A stretch of 46,666 nucleotides of DNA. Origin: UMGS172 sp045546555. Lineage in GTDB: Bacteria; Bacillota; Clostridia; Oscillospirales; Acutalibacteraceae. The notes beneath the pieces are model-generated. The model was given only the letters and a program-made list of their open reading frames with translations, was not told where the DNA came from and ran no database searches. Both the position numbers and the translations under genes were made by a program. This document shows, in pieces, positions 39,060 to 46,666 of the stretch (within the stretch, counting starts at the first letter, position 1; every line of letters begins with the position of its first letter). The stretch spans positions 1-46,666 of the forward strand of contig JAZQCY010000122.1 of assembly GCA_045546555.1 (NCBI GenBank), written 5' to 3'.

Positions 39060-40499
39060 ATGCAAACTGCAGCTTGTTACATCCGTGTTTCAACCGATGA
39101 TCAGACCGAATACAGTCCCGACAGTCAGTTGAAACTCATTCGCGATTACGCTGCCAAGAATAATATCTGCCTTATCGAGGATTACATATTCGCCGAGGAC
39201 GGCGGTAAGTCGGGTAAAAATATGACCAAGCGCACCGAGTTTATGAAGCTTGTTGCCCTTACCAAGAAAAAGCCCAAGCCGTTTGACGTAATCCTTGTGT
39301 GGAAGTTCAGCCGTTTTGCACGTAACCAGGAAGAATCAATTGTTCTGAAATCGATGCTCAAGAAGAACGACATCGACGTTATATCTATATCCGAATCCAT
39401 CCCGGACGGTCCTTTCGGCTCACTGATCGAACGTATTATAGAATGGTCTGATGAATACTACCTCATTAATCTATCACAGGAAGTCAAAAGAGGTATGAAA
39501 GAACGTGCATCTCGTGGCGAGCCCGTGTGCCCTCCTCCCATTGGTTACGATATGAATAACGGCAAATACGTCCCAAATTCAAGCGCTGAAGCCGTTCAAG
39601 GAATATACAGCGATTATCTCGACGGTGTCGGCATTCGTGCCATAGCGCAAAAATACAGCGCAATGGGACTACGGACAAAGCGTGGCAATCCTCTTGACAA
39701 CCGTTGTGTTGAATATATACTGCGCAATCCTGTGTATATCGGTAAGATCCGTTGGAGCCTTTCAGGACGTGCTGCATCCACTCGACACTACGACGATCCA
39801 AACGTTATGATTATAGACGGCAACCACGAGCCTATTATAGATTCCCAAACGTTTAAAAAAGTACAGAAAAAGCTTGATGAGCAGAAACAGCGATATTCAA
39901 AGTACCAACGTCCGGAACAAGAAGTTCGATATATGACCAAAGGTTTAGTACGTTGTAGTAACTGTGGAGCAACTCTCGTCGCATCTTTTGGCAGTTCCCC
40001 TTACCTGCATTGTCATAACTATTCTCGTGGAACTTGTAAGGTATCTCATTCAATTTCTATACGTAAGATCGACCAGGCTGTTATCGACTATCTGACCGAT
40101 GTTTCCATTTCGGGCGACTTTAAAGTCGAAGTTGGCTCCAGCAAGAAAATGAAATCAAAGCCAATTGATTATCAAAGAATACTGGACAACGAGAACACCA
40201 AGCTCGAGCGCATTAAGCAGGCATATCAATCCGGCATTGATACTCTTGAGGAATACAAGGCAAACAAAACCAAAATACTTGCATTTATTGAGAAGGTCAA
40301 AGCTGAAATGCAAGCCGCCGAACCGGAGAAGCCCGAAACCGATAAAGAAAATTACCGCAAAAAGATCAGCAATGTTCTGAAAACTATCACCGATGAAAAC
40401 AAAACCGTCGCCGCCAAAAACGTCGCTTTGCGCTCAATAATAAGTAAAATCGTATTCCAAAAAGCCGAAAACCGCCTGGAATTTTATTTTTACGAATAA
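39060..40499 (+). CDS. int: Serine integrase of the prophage
   Basis: The product is 479 aa. The catalytic domain has CYIRVSTDDQ (Ser11), AEDGGKSG and LVWKFSRFARN; the Recombinase domain has GIRAIAQKY...RGNPLDNRCVEYILRNPVYIGKIRW; the zinc ribbon has VRCSNCGATL and HCHNYSRGTCK; a coiled coil (about 375-415) follows. It catalyses integration at cotJC through a CC/GG crossover, and excision with a directionality factor not identified here. Its stop codon lies three bases before the attR arm. Transcription of cotJ from the host side runs antisense to it. Confidence 0.94.
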   Translation: MQTAACYIRVSTDDQTEYSPDSQLKLIRDYAAKNNICLIEDYIFAEDGGKSGKNMTKRTEFMKLVALTKKKPKPFDVILVWKFSRFARNQEESIVLKSMLKKNDIDVISISESIPDGPFGSLIERIIEWSDEYYLINLSQEVKRGMKERASRGEPVCPPPIGYDMNNGKYVPNSSAEAVQGIYSDYLDGVGIRAIAQKYSAMGLRTKRGNPLDNRCVEYILRNPVYIGKIRWSLSGRAASTRHYDDPNVMIIDGNHEPIIDSQTFKKVQKKLDEQKQRYSKYQRPEQEVRYMTKGLVRCSNCGATLVASFGSSPYLHCHNYSRGTCKVSHSISIRKIDQAVIDYLTDVSISGDFKVEVGSSKKMKSKPIDYQRILDNENTKLERIKQAYQSGIDTLEEYKANKTKILAFIEKVKAEMQAAEPEKPETDKENYRKKISNVLKTITDENKTVAAKNVALRSIISKIVFQKAENRLEFYFYE

Positions 40500-40502
40500 T
40501 TT

Positions 40503-40524
40503 ATCTCTAAATACAATCAGCACC
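40503..40524. other. attR of the prophage (attachment site, right junction)
   Basis: ATCTCTAAATACAATCAGCA (40503-40522) is the phage arm and CC (40523-40524) the crossover dinucleotide; the cotJC sequence starts directly after. The arm is the inverted partner of the attL arm (2914-2933). Confidence 0.85.
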
Positions 40525-40614
40525 GCCGTACTGTGACATAATAAGGCTTGCAAGCTTGGGGTTGGTCTGCTTAATCTTAATGGGATACTGCAATTTTTTC
40601 TGATATTGCCACAT
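40507..40614 (-). pseudogene. cotJC: cotJC 5' fragment, right of the prophage
   Basis: On the minus strand MWQYQKKLQYPIKIKQTNPK and then LASLIMSQYGG match the N-terminus of CotJC (family: MW.YEKKLQYPV... QYGG.DGE). Four phage-derived residues (ADCI) and a TAG at 40507-40509 follow. The start codon touches the cotJB stop (TAAATG). CotJC is a manganese-catalase-like protein of the inner spore coat, made in the mother cell. In the integrated state only 31 host residues are encoded, so no functional CotJC can be made from this copy unless the prophage leaves. Confidence 0.93.
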
Positions 40615-40866
40615 TTAGTTTGCCTCCTTTTCCCAAGGCCACGGGTCGTTGATCCAATCAAAGCCGTCTGAGCCGAAATCGCCGCATAATGTCAACGGGC
40701 CATATTGCTCCTCAAACTGTTTGACAAACTCCTTGTATTTTAAGCGGTAGACCTCAAACTTTTTGAGCGCCTCGGTGTCATACGGATGGGTGTCAAGATA
40801 AAGTCCTGCCTCAAGCATGGCAAAATGGGCAGCACGCACACAGTCAAGCAAATTCTTTTTATCCAT
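40615..40866 (-). CDS. cotJB: Spore coat protein CotJB
   Basis: The product is 83 aa. CVRAAHFAMLEAGLYLDTHPYDTEALKKFEVYRLKYKEFVKQFEEQYGPLT and the end DWINDPWPWEKE are the CotJB signature. It is a small partner of CotJA and CotJC in the spore coat, expressed in the mother cell in Bacillus. Its start overlaps the cotJA stop (TAATG), its stop abuts cotJC. Confidence 0.93.
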   Translation of the reverse strand: MDKKNLLDCVRAAHFAMLEAGLYLDTHPYDTEALKKFEVYRLKYKEFVKQFEEQYGPLTLCGDFGSDGFDWINDPWPWEKEAN

Positions 40867-41087
40867 TATCGCTTCGCCCCCGTGAATTTACCGTAGAAGG
40901 GCTTGTCAAGCTCAGGGAAAAGTGTTCCTCTGCAAAGAGCATCGGGTTCGGAGTAGACCTCGGTCCATTTTTGCACAGGCACGTAGGCCATAGTCAGCGG
41001 CAAATCCTTTAGTTTTGTGTCGCTGAATTTCAAATTATTTTCTTTTCTTTCGGGCATTACAAAGCCCTTGAATTTTAAATCTGACAT
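40866..41087 (-). CDS. cotJA: Spore coat-associated protein CotJA
   Basis: The product is 73 aa; LTMAYVPVQKWTEVYSEPDALCRGTLFPELDKPFYG is the CotJA signature. It is the first gene of the cotJABC operon; AAGGAG stands before the ATG. In Bacillus the operon depends on the mother-cell factor sigma-E. On the minus strand CATATGAT (41162-41155) is a weak sigma-E -10 candidate with no clear -35 partner, so the promoter is uncertain. Confidence 0.93.
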   Translation of the reverse strand: MSDLKFKGFVMPERKENNLKFSDTKLKDLPLTMAYVPVQKWTEVYSEPDALCRGTLFPELDKPFYGKFTGAKR

Positions 41088-41214
41088 TGCTAACTCCTTT
41101 TAGTTTTATATAGCTTTAAGCGCTAAAATAGCGAGGGTTTTGTCCCCTCATAACATCATATGAAAGGCAAAAAATTGTGTTTATAAAAAATTTTGAAAAA
41201 AATGAAAATAATGC

Positions 41215-41243
41215 TTGCATTTTGAAAACAAGTGTGGTAATAT
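41215..41243 (+). promoter_or_regulatory. tRNA-Pro promoter
   Basis: TTGCAT (41215-41220) and TAATAT (41238-41243), 17 bases apart, lie 11 bases before the tRNA. Confidence 0.7.
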
Positions 41244-41254
41244 AGTTGCGTTGC

Positions 41255-41331
41255 CCGGGTGTAGCCCAGTTTGGTAGAGCGCTTGAATGGGGTTCAAGAG
41301 GCCGCAGGTTCGACTCCTGTCACTCGGACCA
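41255..41331 (+). tRNA. tRNA-Pro (anticodon GGG), CCA encoded
   Basis: The acceptor CCGGGTG pairs with CACTCGG; the anticodon stem CTTGA/TCAAG holds the loop ATGGGGT with anticodon GGG; GGTTCGACTCC forms the T-loop region. Discriminator A and CCA are encoded. It reads codon CCC (and by wobble CCT). Confidence 0.93.
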
Positions 41332-41332
41332 A

Positions 41333-41370
41333 AAAGAGTTCGCAGTCAAAAGACTGTGAACTCTTTTTTT
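41333..41370 (+). terminator. tRNA terminator
   Basis: AAAGAGTTCGCAGTC and GACTGTGAACTCTTT form a long stem (one mismatch/wobble) with a T run directly after. Confidence 0.88.
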
Positions 41371-41721
41371 GTTTGTGCTACAGCATTCTATCCCCTGCGG
41401 CCGATTGAAACCGGTTCAGTCATTGAGTACGACCGCCGCCGACGATTTTAGGTACTGCAAAAGGTGGCCGCAGGTTCAGCCGAAACGGGAAAAAACGCAA
41501 GATATCGTTTTTGAACCGTGGAGTTTCGAGTAAGGTAAATGCTTTTGCATCGCTTATAACAAAACTTGTTCTGTTTTAAAACAAATTTAGGTAATTATGT
41601 ATAAATTTAATATCAAATAGTCGTTCATTTCGTACAATTGATTTATGGCCCCTTGCGTGGTATTATTAGTGTGTATAATAATTTGTATATAATTGTATAT
41701 ACAGAACGAAGGAGATTAGCT
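41371..41721. other. Intergenic region, no gene seen
   Basis: This 350-base gap has no convincing ORF. GGCCGCAGGTTC (about 41465-41478) repeats part of the T-arm region of the neighbouring tRNA-Pro. The last 60 bases are AT-rich and hold the presumed promoter of the GH16 gene: TATAAT at 41674-41679 with TTGCGT 15 bases upstream, so spacing is short and the call is weak. Confidence 0.5.
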
Positions 41722-44700
41722 ATGTTAAAACGCAGACTTATCAGCATGGTACTTGTACTCTGCTTGCTATTCACTACGGTTGCTTTTTGCATCGGCAGTG
41801 TTTTAGGCGCAGTAACAACATCAGGTATCGAGTATAACGAGAGCCGTTTGCACACTATGGAGGATGGCGTAGCAGATGCCTACATCCCCGGTGCTTACGA
41901 CCAATGGATCGACAGCGGCAACGGAGGTGATTCCGCCGGTGTAGATACCCCCGGTGCATGGTGGCCTGAGGACTACACCGAAACCACCGACGGCTTTGTA
42001 ACCGACAGTGATGCCAATCACGGCACGGTTCTCAAGTTAAACGGCTCCTACAACAGCCATTTTGGCTTTGAGGATTTTGATGTTAAGAAGGACCGTAAAT
42101 ACTACATCTATTTTGATGCCAAGTCGGAAACGGCCGGTGCACAGGGTGTTACACTTATCGGTGTCAATAATTACAGCAGTTCTGTCAAGCGTATATTCTT
42201 CAGCGGACAAAGCAACCGTAATACAGGTGTTCAGTTTTACGTTGACGGTACTAAGGTCAATTCACAGTCTTTTAAATACACTAAAAGCTGGCAGCGTTAC
42301 GGTATTGTGATCGATACCTCTAATGAAGCCCTGCTTGCTGATATCGCCAATGTTAACGGTGCAAATTTTTGGTCTAACGATATTCATTTTCAGTTGGGTG
42401 CCTTGGATGCAACCGTTTATTTTGACAATATTCAGCTCATCGAGATCCAAGCACTCCCCGATGCCGTTGCCGATGAAAAAAGCGTTTCGGCAGCCGTTTC
42501 GGTAAGATTACCAAAAACAAAGGCTGAAAACAACGGTCTTTACGTTGCTGCCGGCCTGCGCTTTATGGGTACCATTAACGATGATGTGAAGGCCAACGCC
42601 GAAGAGATCGGCTTCGTCCTTACTCCTTCTGCACACGCAGTCAACAATAAGGATTGGTACGACGTTTCCAACGGTGTTAAGACCAACGTCCGTACCGCCG
42701 TCTGCTACATTAAGGACGAAAGTGACGTTGTTTACTCGAAAGGCCCCGGTTATACCGCATATCAGGTGATTCTTTCCGGTTTGTCAAAGCCGGACGGCAG
42801 AACCTCTTACATTCAGCGTTATTCGGCAGCTATGTATGTCAAAAGCGCCAGCGGATACACCTACTATTCACTTGGCGAGACCTCTTTTAACGAGGTCACC
42901 GCAAAGTATTATATGATGGGCATCAAGTCAGGACACATCAACACGGGTGTTGAGCTTGTGGTTAACGGTCAGGCACACAAATCAAGCCTTACTGTCGGTG
43001 ATGAACTTCCCGTCCTGTCTGACTACATGTCGGATGAGCCTGCAAAACATAAATTCCTCGGTTGGTATGACAGCACGTTAACCACCCCTTATACGACCGT
43101 CCCCAACGGCGTTGATAAGCTTTACGCAAAATACGAAGGCTATACCGAGTATTCTTTTGAGACGGGTGCGATTTACGACCCCAACAATAAGGGTAACATC
43201 ACTGCCGTAACCGATCCGTTTGACGGCAACGGCACTGTTATGTACTCACCCGTTATAAATAAGAATGACAGCATTACTAAGGGCTTCCACAGAGGAATTG
43301 TTCCCTCGATTATTGACGGTATTTCCTCTAAAGGCTTTGCTTTTGAAAAGGATCACACCTATGATGTTTCCTTCTACTATCGCTATGCCGTATCCGACCC
43401 ATCGGATGCAAGCACAAGCCTTGACGTTTATGCAACCGACCCTGCAGGCGTTTACAACAACGGAAGCAAGAGCGGTTTGTCTCCCAAGTTTACTGTAGGT
43501 TCAAACAAGCTTACAAACAAAGGTGATTGGACGCTTTGCCGATTCACTGTAACCAACACTACCGATTACAAGCACCTGTTCCTTCGTTTTATGGGCGGTA
43601 GTACAGATGTAATTTACAATTTCTATATTGACAATCTTGTAATAATTGATACCACCGTAATTGATGACGGCAGTGTAAAGCTTGTCAACGGCGGAATCGT
43701 TGAAAGCACCAACCTCACTGCAGGCTCCGCTCTGCCCGTGCTTAATAATATTTACGATGATGTTGTCGGCCGCACCCATAACTTTGAGGGCTGGTACGAC
43801 AAGACCTTAACTACCAAATACACGACTGTCAGTGCATCGGTCAATACCTATTATGCCAAGTTCACCAACTATACTGCATATAGCTTTGAGCATGGCGGTA
43901 TGTATGACCCCAACAACAGATACGCTCTTACAAACAAAAAATCCACGGCTGTATGGTACCGAGTTCCCGATCCCACAGGTGCTACTAATATTTGTATGAG
44001 AGCTAACCTCAGCGGCAACAGCAACAATACCCACTTTGCGCCTTCTCTGTTTGAAGGCTCAGATGATGGCTATAAGCTTCAGTCAAACAGAAAGTATATT
44101 ATCAGATTTGATTATTACGTCAGCACCACCTCCAATATTGAAGCATCTATTTCGTTCAGAGGCTCAGCTCAGTCTAATATCGGTACTACCGGAGGAAAGA
44201 CTGAACCTATGGGAAGCGTTGTCATTCCCATGCTCAACACGTGGGATCATGCAAGTATTGTATTCACCACCGAGTCTGATGTCGAAGCCTTACCCTATCT
44301 TATTATACTGTCTCAAGGCAACTCTGCAATTCTTGACCTGACTGTATACCTTGACAATTTGGTAATAGCCGAATACAGTGCAGATGATGATATCATTATT
44401 AAAACTCCTGTTGACAACATCAACTACAATAACAACGGTGTTATCACTCACTACGACAATAGCTACGTCGGAGCCGAGCTTGATGTACCTGTAGAGTATG
44501 CCGGAGCAACTTTTGAGGGCTGGTACAACGAAACTCTTACCGTTCCTTACTCCACCGTTCCCGGAAGAAAAATTATGCTTTACGCAAGATATGATTCTAC
44601 AATCATCAATTTTGAAAACGGTGGATATTTCAACCCCAACAATAACTTCGGTACAGGAATTTCACCTTATGCCTTGACTGCCGATCCTACCAATTCCAAT

Positions 44701-46437
44701 AACACGGTCATCAAGGTCAACCTTGCCAATAACACAAATAATACTCATTTTGCTTTGTCTGAATCGGGTTACTCAAACGAGGACGGCTATAAGCTGACTA
44801 TTGGTAACAGTTATACCATCACCTTCAAATACTACGCTCAAAACCTCAATTCGAGCGGAGTATCAGTTCAGTTCAGAGGATGTAAGCAAGCCAATATTGG
44901 TTTGAACGGCGGTAAGTCCAACGCATACGGTGGCGTTAAGCTTAATGTTGAAAAGAAGTGGACAACTGTCAGCACAAGCTTCACCTACACCGGAACTAAC
45001 CTAACCGATGTTACTCATCCGTATCTTCTGTTACTTGCACAGGACGGTGCTGCAACAGGTTCATCCGCATGTACCGCAACCGTTTATCTCGATGACATCG
45101 TTATCAAGGAAACCGTAGCCCCCAAGACCTATCTTAAGAAGGATGTCAAGGCCGGTGGATGGACTATCGGTTATGCCAACAGACCTCACAACATTGTTGT
45201 TCCCGATGCCAATTTCTCTTACGTTGCAATGATGCAGTGTGAAGCACTTGCCGATGTTTTAAAGCAGTCTACAACATCCTCAATGACCTTTAATATTGTC
45301 CGTGACAGTAAATGGACTCAGTTGGATAATCAGTTCAACATCTTTATAGGCGACGTAAGAGGACATAGCAAAGATAATGCAAGCAGCAAGGTAAATACCT
45401 CAAGCTTTGGCTATGATGATTATGCAATAAGCATTGGTAACGGCAACGTTTACATCGACGGCGGTAGCCCCTATGCGTTGGCAATGGGTATTTCCGAGTT
45501 CTCGAAGATGTATCAGTCGGCCGCAAGCGGCACTAACTTGACCGGTGTCCATTACGGCAAATACTCCGAAAAGATCGGCTCCTACCCCACCGATTCTTAT
45601 TACCGTCCGACTTTCCTTGAGGATTTTGACGGTTCTGAAATCAATACCGATATTTGGAAGGTAGTCGATGGCAGTAACATTGAGGCTCGCGGATACTATG
45701 ATGAGAACGGTGTATACCACAGTCAGGCAGACAACAACTGGCAGAGTGTACGTTCTGCAGAGCATACCTATCTCGAAGACGGCAAGCTGGTTATTGAAGC
45801 CGCTTACTCTAAAGATAAGCAGTTGTTCTACGGCGGTATGCTTCGTTCACACAGCAGGATGGAATACCGTTACGGTTATCTTGAGGTAAGCTGTATCACT
45901 CCTCACGGTGAAGGTCTTTGGACAGCTACCTGGGCAACACCGAACGGCGCAGGTGAAGGCCTGTTTAGAAACGAGGTCGACGTCAACGAATGCTTCGGCA
46001 ACGCACGCTATACCGCTTTCAATATGCACACCTGGCCTACAACAGCCGGCAGTAATCTGGGCTATGGACACTACTCACTTGACAGTCGCGGCTATGACGC
46101 CAAGAAGTTTGATTCAGGCAAGACCGCCGGTCTTAACGACGGCTTCCACACCTTCGGTTACCTCTGGACCGAGGATAAGGGTGTATTCACCGCCGACGGT
46201 ATGGTTCAGTTTGAGTATAATTTTGATAAGTCAAGCTCTTACTACAAGAATGATATTGATGCCTTCAGCGATAAGATGAGCCTTATCTTCTCAATGACGG
46301 TCGGCAATCCCTCTTCGGGTGCAGACCCGATACTCGGCGCTGATTATTGGACTACCTCCAACAAGTACATCGCCGATTACATCCACATCTACCAGATCGA
46401 CGGTCAGGAGATCTATTTCACTCCTCCCGTAGAATAA
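41722..46437 (+). CDS. Secreted multimodular GH16 family beta-glucanase
   Basis: The product is 1571 aa from the ATG at 41722 (GAAGGAG upstream; an ATG at 41638 lacks one). A signal peptide (LISMVLVLCLLFTTVAFCIGSVLGA) is cleaved near residue 30. Four beta-sandwich modules (about 43-243, 477-643, 717-890, 958-1133), each ending in Y-x-DN/DD-hydrophobic, look like carbohydrate-binding modules. Between them stand three InlB-type repeats (FLGWYD..LTTPYTTVP at about 445; FEGWYD at about 695; FEGWYN at about 930). The C-terminal GH16 domain (about 1293-1560) has NEVDVNE with Glu1418 and Glu1423 as nucleophile and acid/base. It probably cuts beta-1,3 or mixed-linkage glucans outside the cell. No LPxTG or SLH anchor is seen. 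Confidence 0.9.
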   Translation: MLKRRLISMVLVLCLLFTTVAFCIGSVLGAVTTSGIEYNESRLHTMEDGVADAYIPGAYDQWIDSGNGGDSAGVDTPGAWWPEDYTETTDGFVTDSDANHGTVLKLNGSYNSHFGFEDFDVKKDRKYYIYFDAKSETAGAQGVTLIGVNNYSSSVKRIFFSGQSNRNTGVQFYVDGTKVNSQSFKYTKSWQRYGIVIDTSNEALLADIANVNGANFWSNDIHFQLGALDATVYFDNIQLIEIQALPDAVADEKSVSAAVSVRLPKTKAENNGLYVAAGLRFMGTINDDVKANAEEIGFVLTPSAHAVNNKDWYDVSNGVKTNVRTAVCYIKDESDVVYSKGPGYTAYQVILSGLSKPDGRTSYIQRYSAAMYVKSASGYTYYSLGETSFNEVTAKYYMMGIKSGHINTGVELVVNGQAHKSSLTVGDELPVLSDYMSDEPAKHKFLGWYDSTLTTPYTTVPNGVDKLYAKYEGYTEYSFETGAIYDPNNKGNITAVTDPFDGNGTVMYSPVINKNDSITKGFHRGIVPSIIDGISSKGFAFEKDHTYDVSFYYRYAVSDPSDASTSLDVYATDPAGVYNNGSKSGLSPKFTVGSNKLTNKGDWTLCRFTVTNTTDYKHLFLRFMGGSTDVIYNFYIDNLVIIDTTVIDDGSVKLVNGGIVESTNLTAGSALPVLNNIYDDVVGRTHNFEGWYDKTLTTKYTTVSASVNTYYAKFTNYTAYSFEHGGMYDPNNRYALTNKKSTAVWYRVPDPTGATNICMRANLSGNSNNTHFAPSLFEGSDDGYKLQSNRKYIIRFDYYVSTTSNIEASISFRGSAQSNIGTTGGKTEPMGSVVIPMLNTWDHASIVFTTESDVEALPYLIILSQGNSAILDLTVYLDNLVIAEYSADDDIIIKTPVDNINYNNNGVITHYDNSYVGAELDVPVEYAGATFEGWYNETLTVPYSTVPGRKIMLYARYDSTIINFENGGYFNPNNNFGTGISPYALTADPTNSNNTVIKVNLANNTNNTHFALSESGYSNEDGYKLTIGNSYTITFKYYAQNLNSSGVSVQFRGCKQANIGLNGGKSNAYGGVKLNVEKKWTTVSTSFTYTGTNLTDVTHPYLLLLAQDGAATGSSACTATVYLDDIVIKETVAPKTYLKKDVKAGGWTIGYANRPHNIVVPDANFSYVAMMQCEALADVLKQSTTSSMTFNIVRDSKWTQLDNQFNIFIGDVRGHSKDNASSKVNTSSFGYDDYAISIGNGNVYIDGGSPYALAMGISEFSKMYQSAASGTNLTGVHYGKYSEKIGSYPTDSYYRPTFLEDFDGSEINTDIWKVVDGSNIEARGYYDENGVYHSQADNNWQSVRSAEHTYLEDGKLVIEAAYSKDKQLFYGGMLRSHSRMEYRYGYLEVSCITPHGEGLWTATWATPNGAGEGLFRNEVDVNECFGNARYTAFNMHTWPTTAGSNLGYGHYSLDSRGYDAKKFDSGKTAGLNDGFHTFGYLWTEDKGVFTADGMVQFEYNFDKSSSYYKNDIDAFSDKMSLIFSMTVGNPSSGADPILGADYWTTSNKYIADYIHIYQIDGQEIYFTPPVE

Positions 46438-46494
46438 TCTGATTTAAAGCACAAACCCCGCAGTAAGGGAGTTGCGGTTAGGGATAATTCGCCC
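46407..46494 (+). repeat. 88-bp direct repeat, copy 1
   Basis: This stretch covers the last ten codons and stop of the GH16 gene and 57 bases after it. It recurs identically at 46579-46666. Confidence 0.9.
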
Positions 46495-46580
46495 AAGTCG
46501 GATCGTAGCCATGTCGTTCTGTGAGCCAAGGAGTTGTAGCTAAGTGTTGTCTTCCTAAGACCGCTTGGCCTCCGACTTGG
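46493..46580. other. Spacer bounded by a perfect 10-bp inverted repeat
   Basis: CCAAGTCGGA (46493-46502) and TCCGACTTGG (46571-46580) are perfect inverted repeats that close a region of about 68 bases without an ORF. It could be a structured RNA; no family is recognised. Confidence 0.45.
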
Positions 46581-46666
46581 AGATCTATTTCACTCCTCCC
46601 GTAGAATAATCTGATTTAAAGCACAAACCCCGCAGTAAGGGAGTTGCGGTTAGGGATAATTCGCCC
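46579..46666 (+). repeat. 88-bp direct repeat, copy 2 (runs into the window end)
   Basis: It is identical to 46407-46494 at a distance of 172 bases, including the GH16 C-terminal codons out of their gene context. The true length may exceed 88 bases. Confidence 0.9.

Larger units (their letters stand above)
2914..40522. mobile_element. Temperate prophage inserted in cotJC (about 37.6 kb, podovirus-like)
   Basis: The element is bounded by attL and attR half-sites and carries a full set of phage functions: serine integrase, CI-type repressor, early and replication genes, terminase, scaffold, capsid, portal, adaptor, tail proteins, fibre, holin and amidase. Nearly all open frames are intact, so it may be inducible. 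No tape measure, major tail protein or sheath gene is visible, and an 8.5-kb gene for a giant virion-associated protein fills the place where a tail module would be; this suggests a short-tailed virion. All lytic genes are on the minus strand and the immunity-integration block is on the plus strand. The insertion splits cotJC in frame-restorable fashion. Confidence 0.92.

Noticed and set aside
41255..41331. tRNA-Pro as the attachment site of the prophage
   Set aside because: The att arms and gene continuity place the insertion in cotJC; the tRNA is intact and more than 700 bases away.
45400..45765. 121-aa minus-strand ORF within the GH16 gene
   Set aside because: Shadow of the GH16 gene; no ribosome site or homologous pattern.

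Overview
The window reads as a chromosomal piece of an endospore-forming, gut-type Clostridia (Oscillospiraceae/Ruminococcaceae-like). The evidence is a cotJABC spore-coat operon, a tRNA-Pro, a large secreted GH16 glucanase with InlB-type repeats, and clostridial-style hairpin repeats. Taxonomy is inferred from gene content only.

Layout, left to right. (1) 1-2808: the end of a first integrative element (element 2), with two small + strand genes and, on the minus strand, a large serine recombinase preceded by a 110-aa gene. (2) 2809-2913: a 35-codon internal piece of cotJC (manganese-catalase-like spore coat protein). (3) 2914-40522: a complete-looking temperate prophage of about 37.6 kb with a podovirus-like virion set. 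No tape measure, tail tube or sheath gene is visible. An immunity and integration block on the + strand (CI-type repressor, ImmA-like protease, membrane protein, serine integrase) lies at the right. From a divergent lytic promoter at about 36.53 kb everything else runs leftward on the minus strand: small early genes, SSB, replication protein, RusA, PcfK/PcfJ-like pair, DUF3102 protein, many tiny genes, a DNA methyltransferase, then terS, terL, scaffold, capsid, portal, adaptor, tail proteins, a 2832-aa virion-associated polyvalent protein, a BppU-like fibre, holin and amidase. (4) 40507-41087: the 5' end of cotJC, then cotJB and cotJA (minus strand). (5) 41255-41331: tRNA-Pro(GGG) with terminator. 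(6) 41722-46437: the secreted multimodular GH16 enzyme, followed by an 88-bp direct repeat (period 172) that reaches the window end.

The main result is that the prophage splits cotJC. The 5' part ends in ...SQYGG at 40523 and the continuation G-PDGE...LSQRY...LLTDVG lies at 2809-2913. The phage-side flanks form an attP with 20-bp inverted arms (18/20 matching) around a CC/GG dinucleotide. Removing 2914-40522 plus one copy of the dinucleotide restores the cotJC reading frame exactly. Element 2 has apparently entered the same gene about 33 codons further on, at the second metal-ligand motif. This is the architecture of sporulation genes interrupted by excisable elements (sigK/skin, spsM/SPbeta of Bacillus), here in cotJC with two serine-recombinase elements side by side. 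Whether excision is developmentally controlled is inference.

Other points of note: an 8-bp motif (CGAGCAGG on the minus strand) in about 17 same-strand copies across 24.6-37.4 kb regardless of reading frame; a stand-alone Cas2-like gene nested antisense in the early operon; a shared late-promoter box before terS and the fibre gene; and a consensus promoter inside attL pointing out of the prophage.
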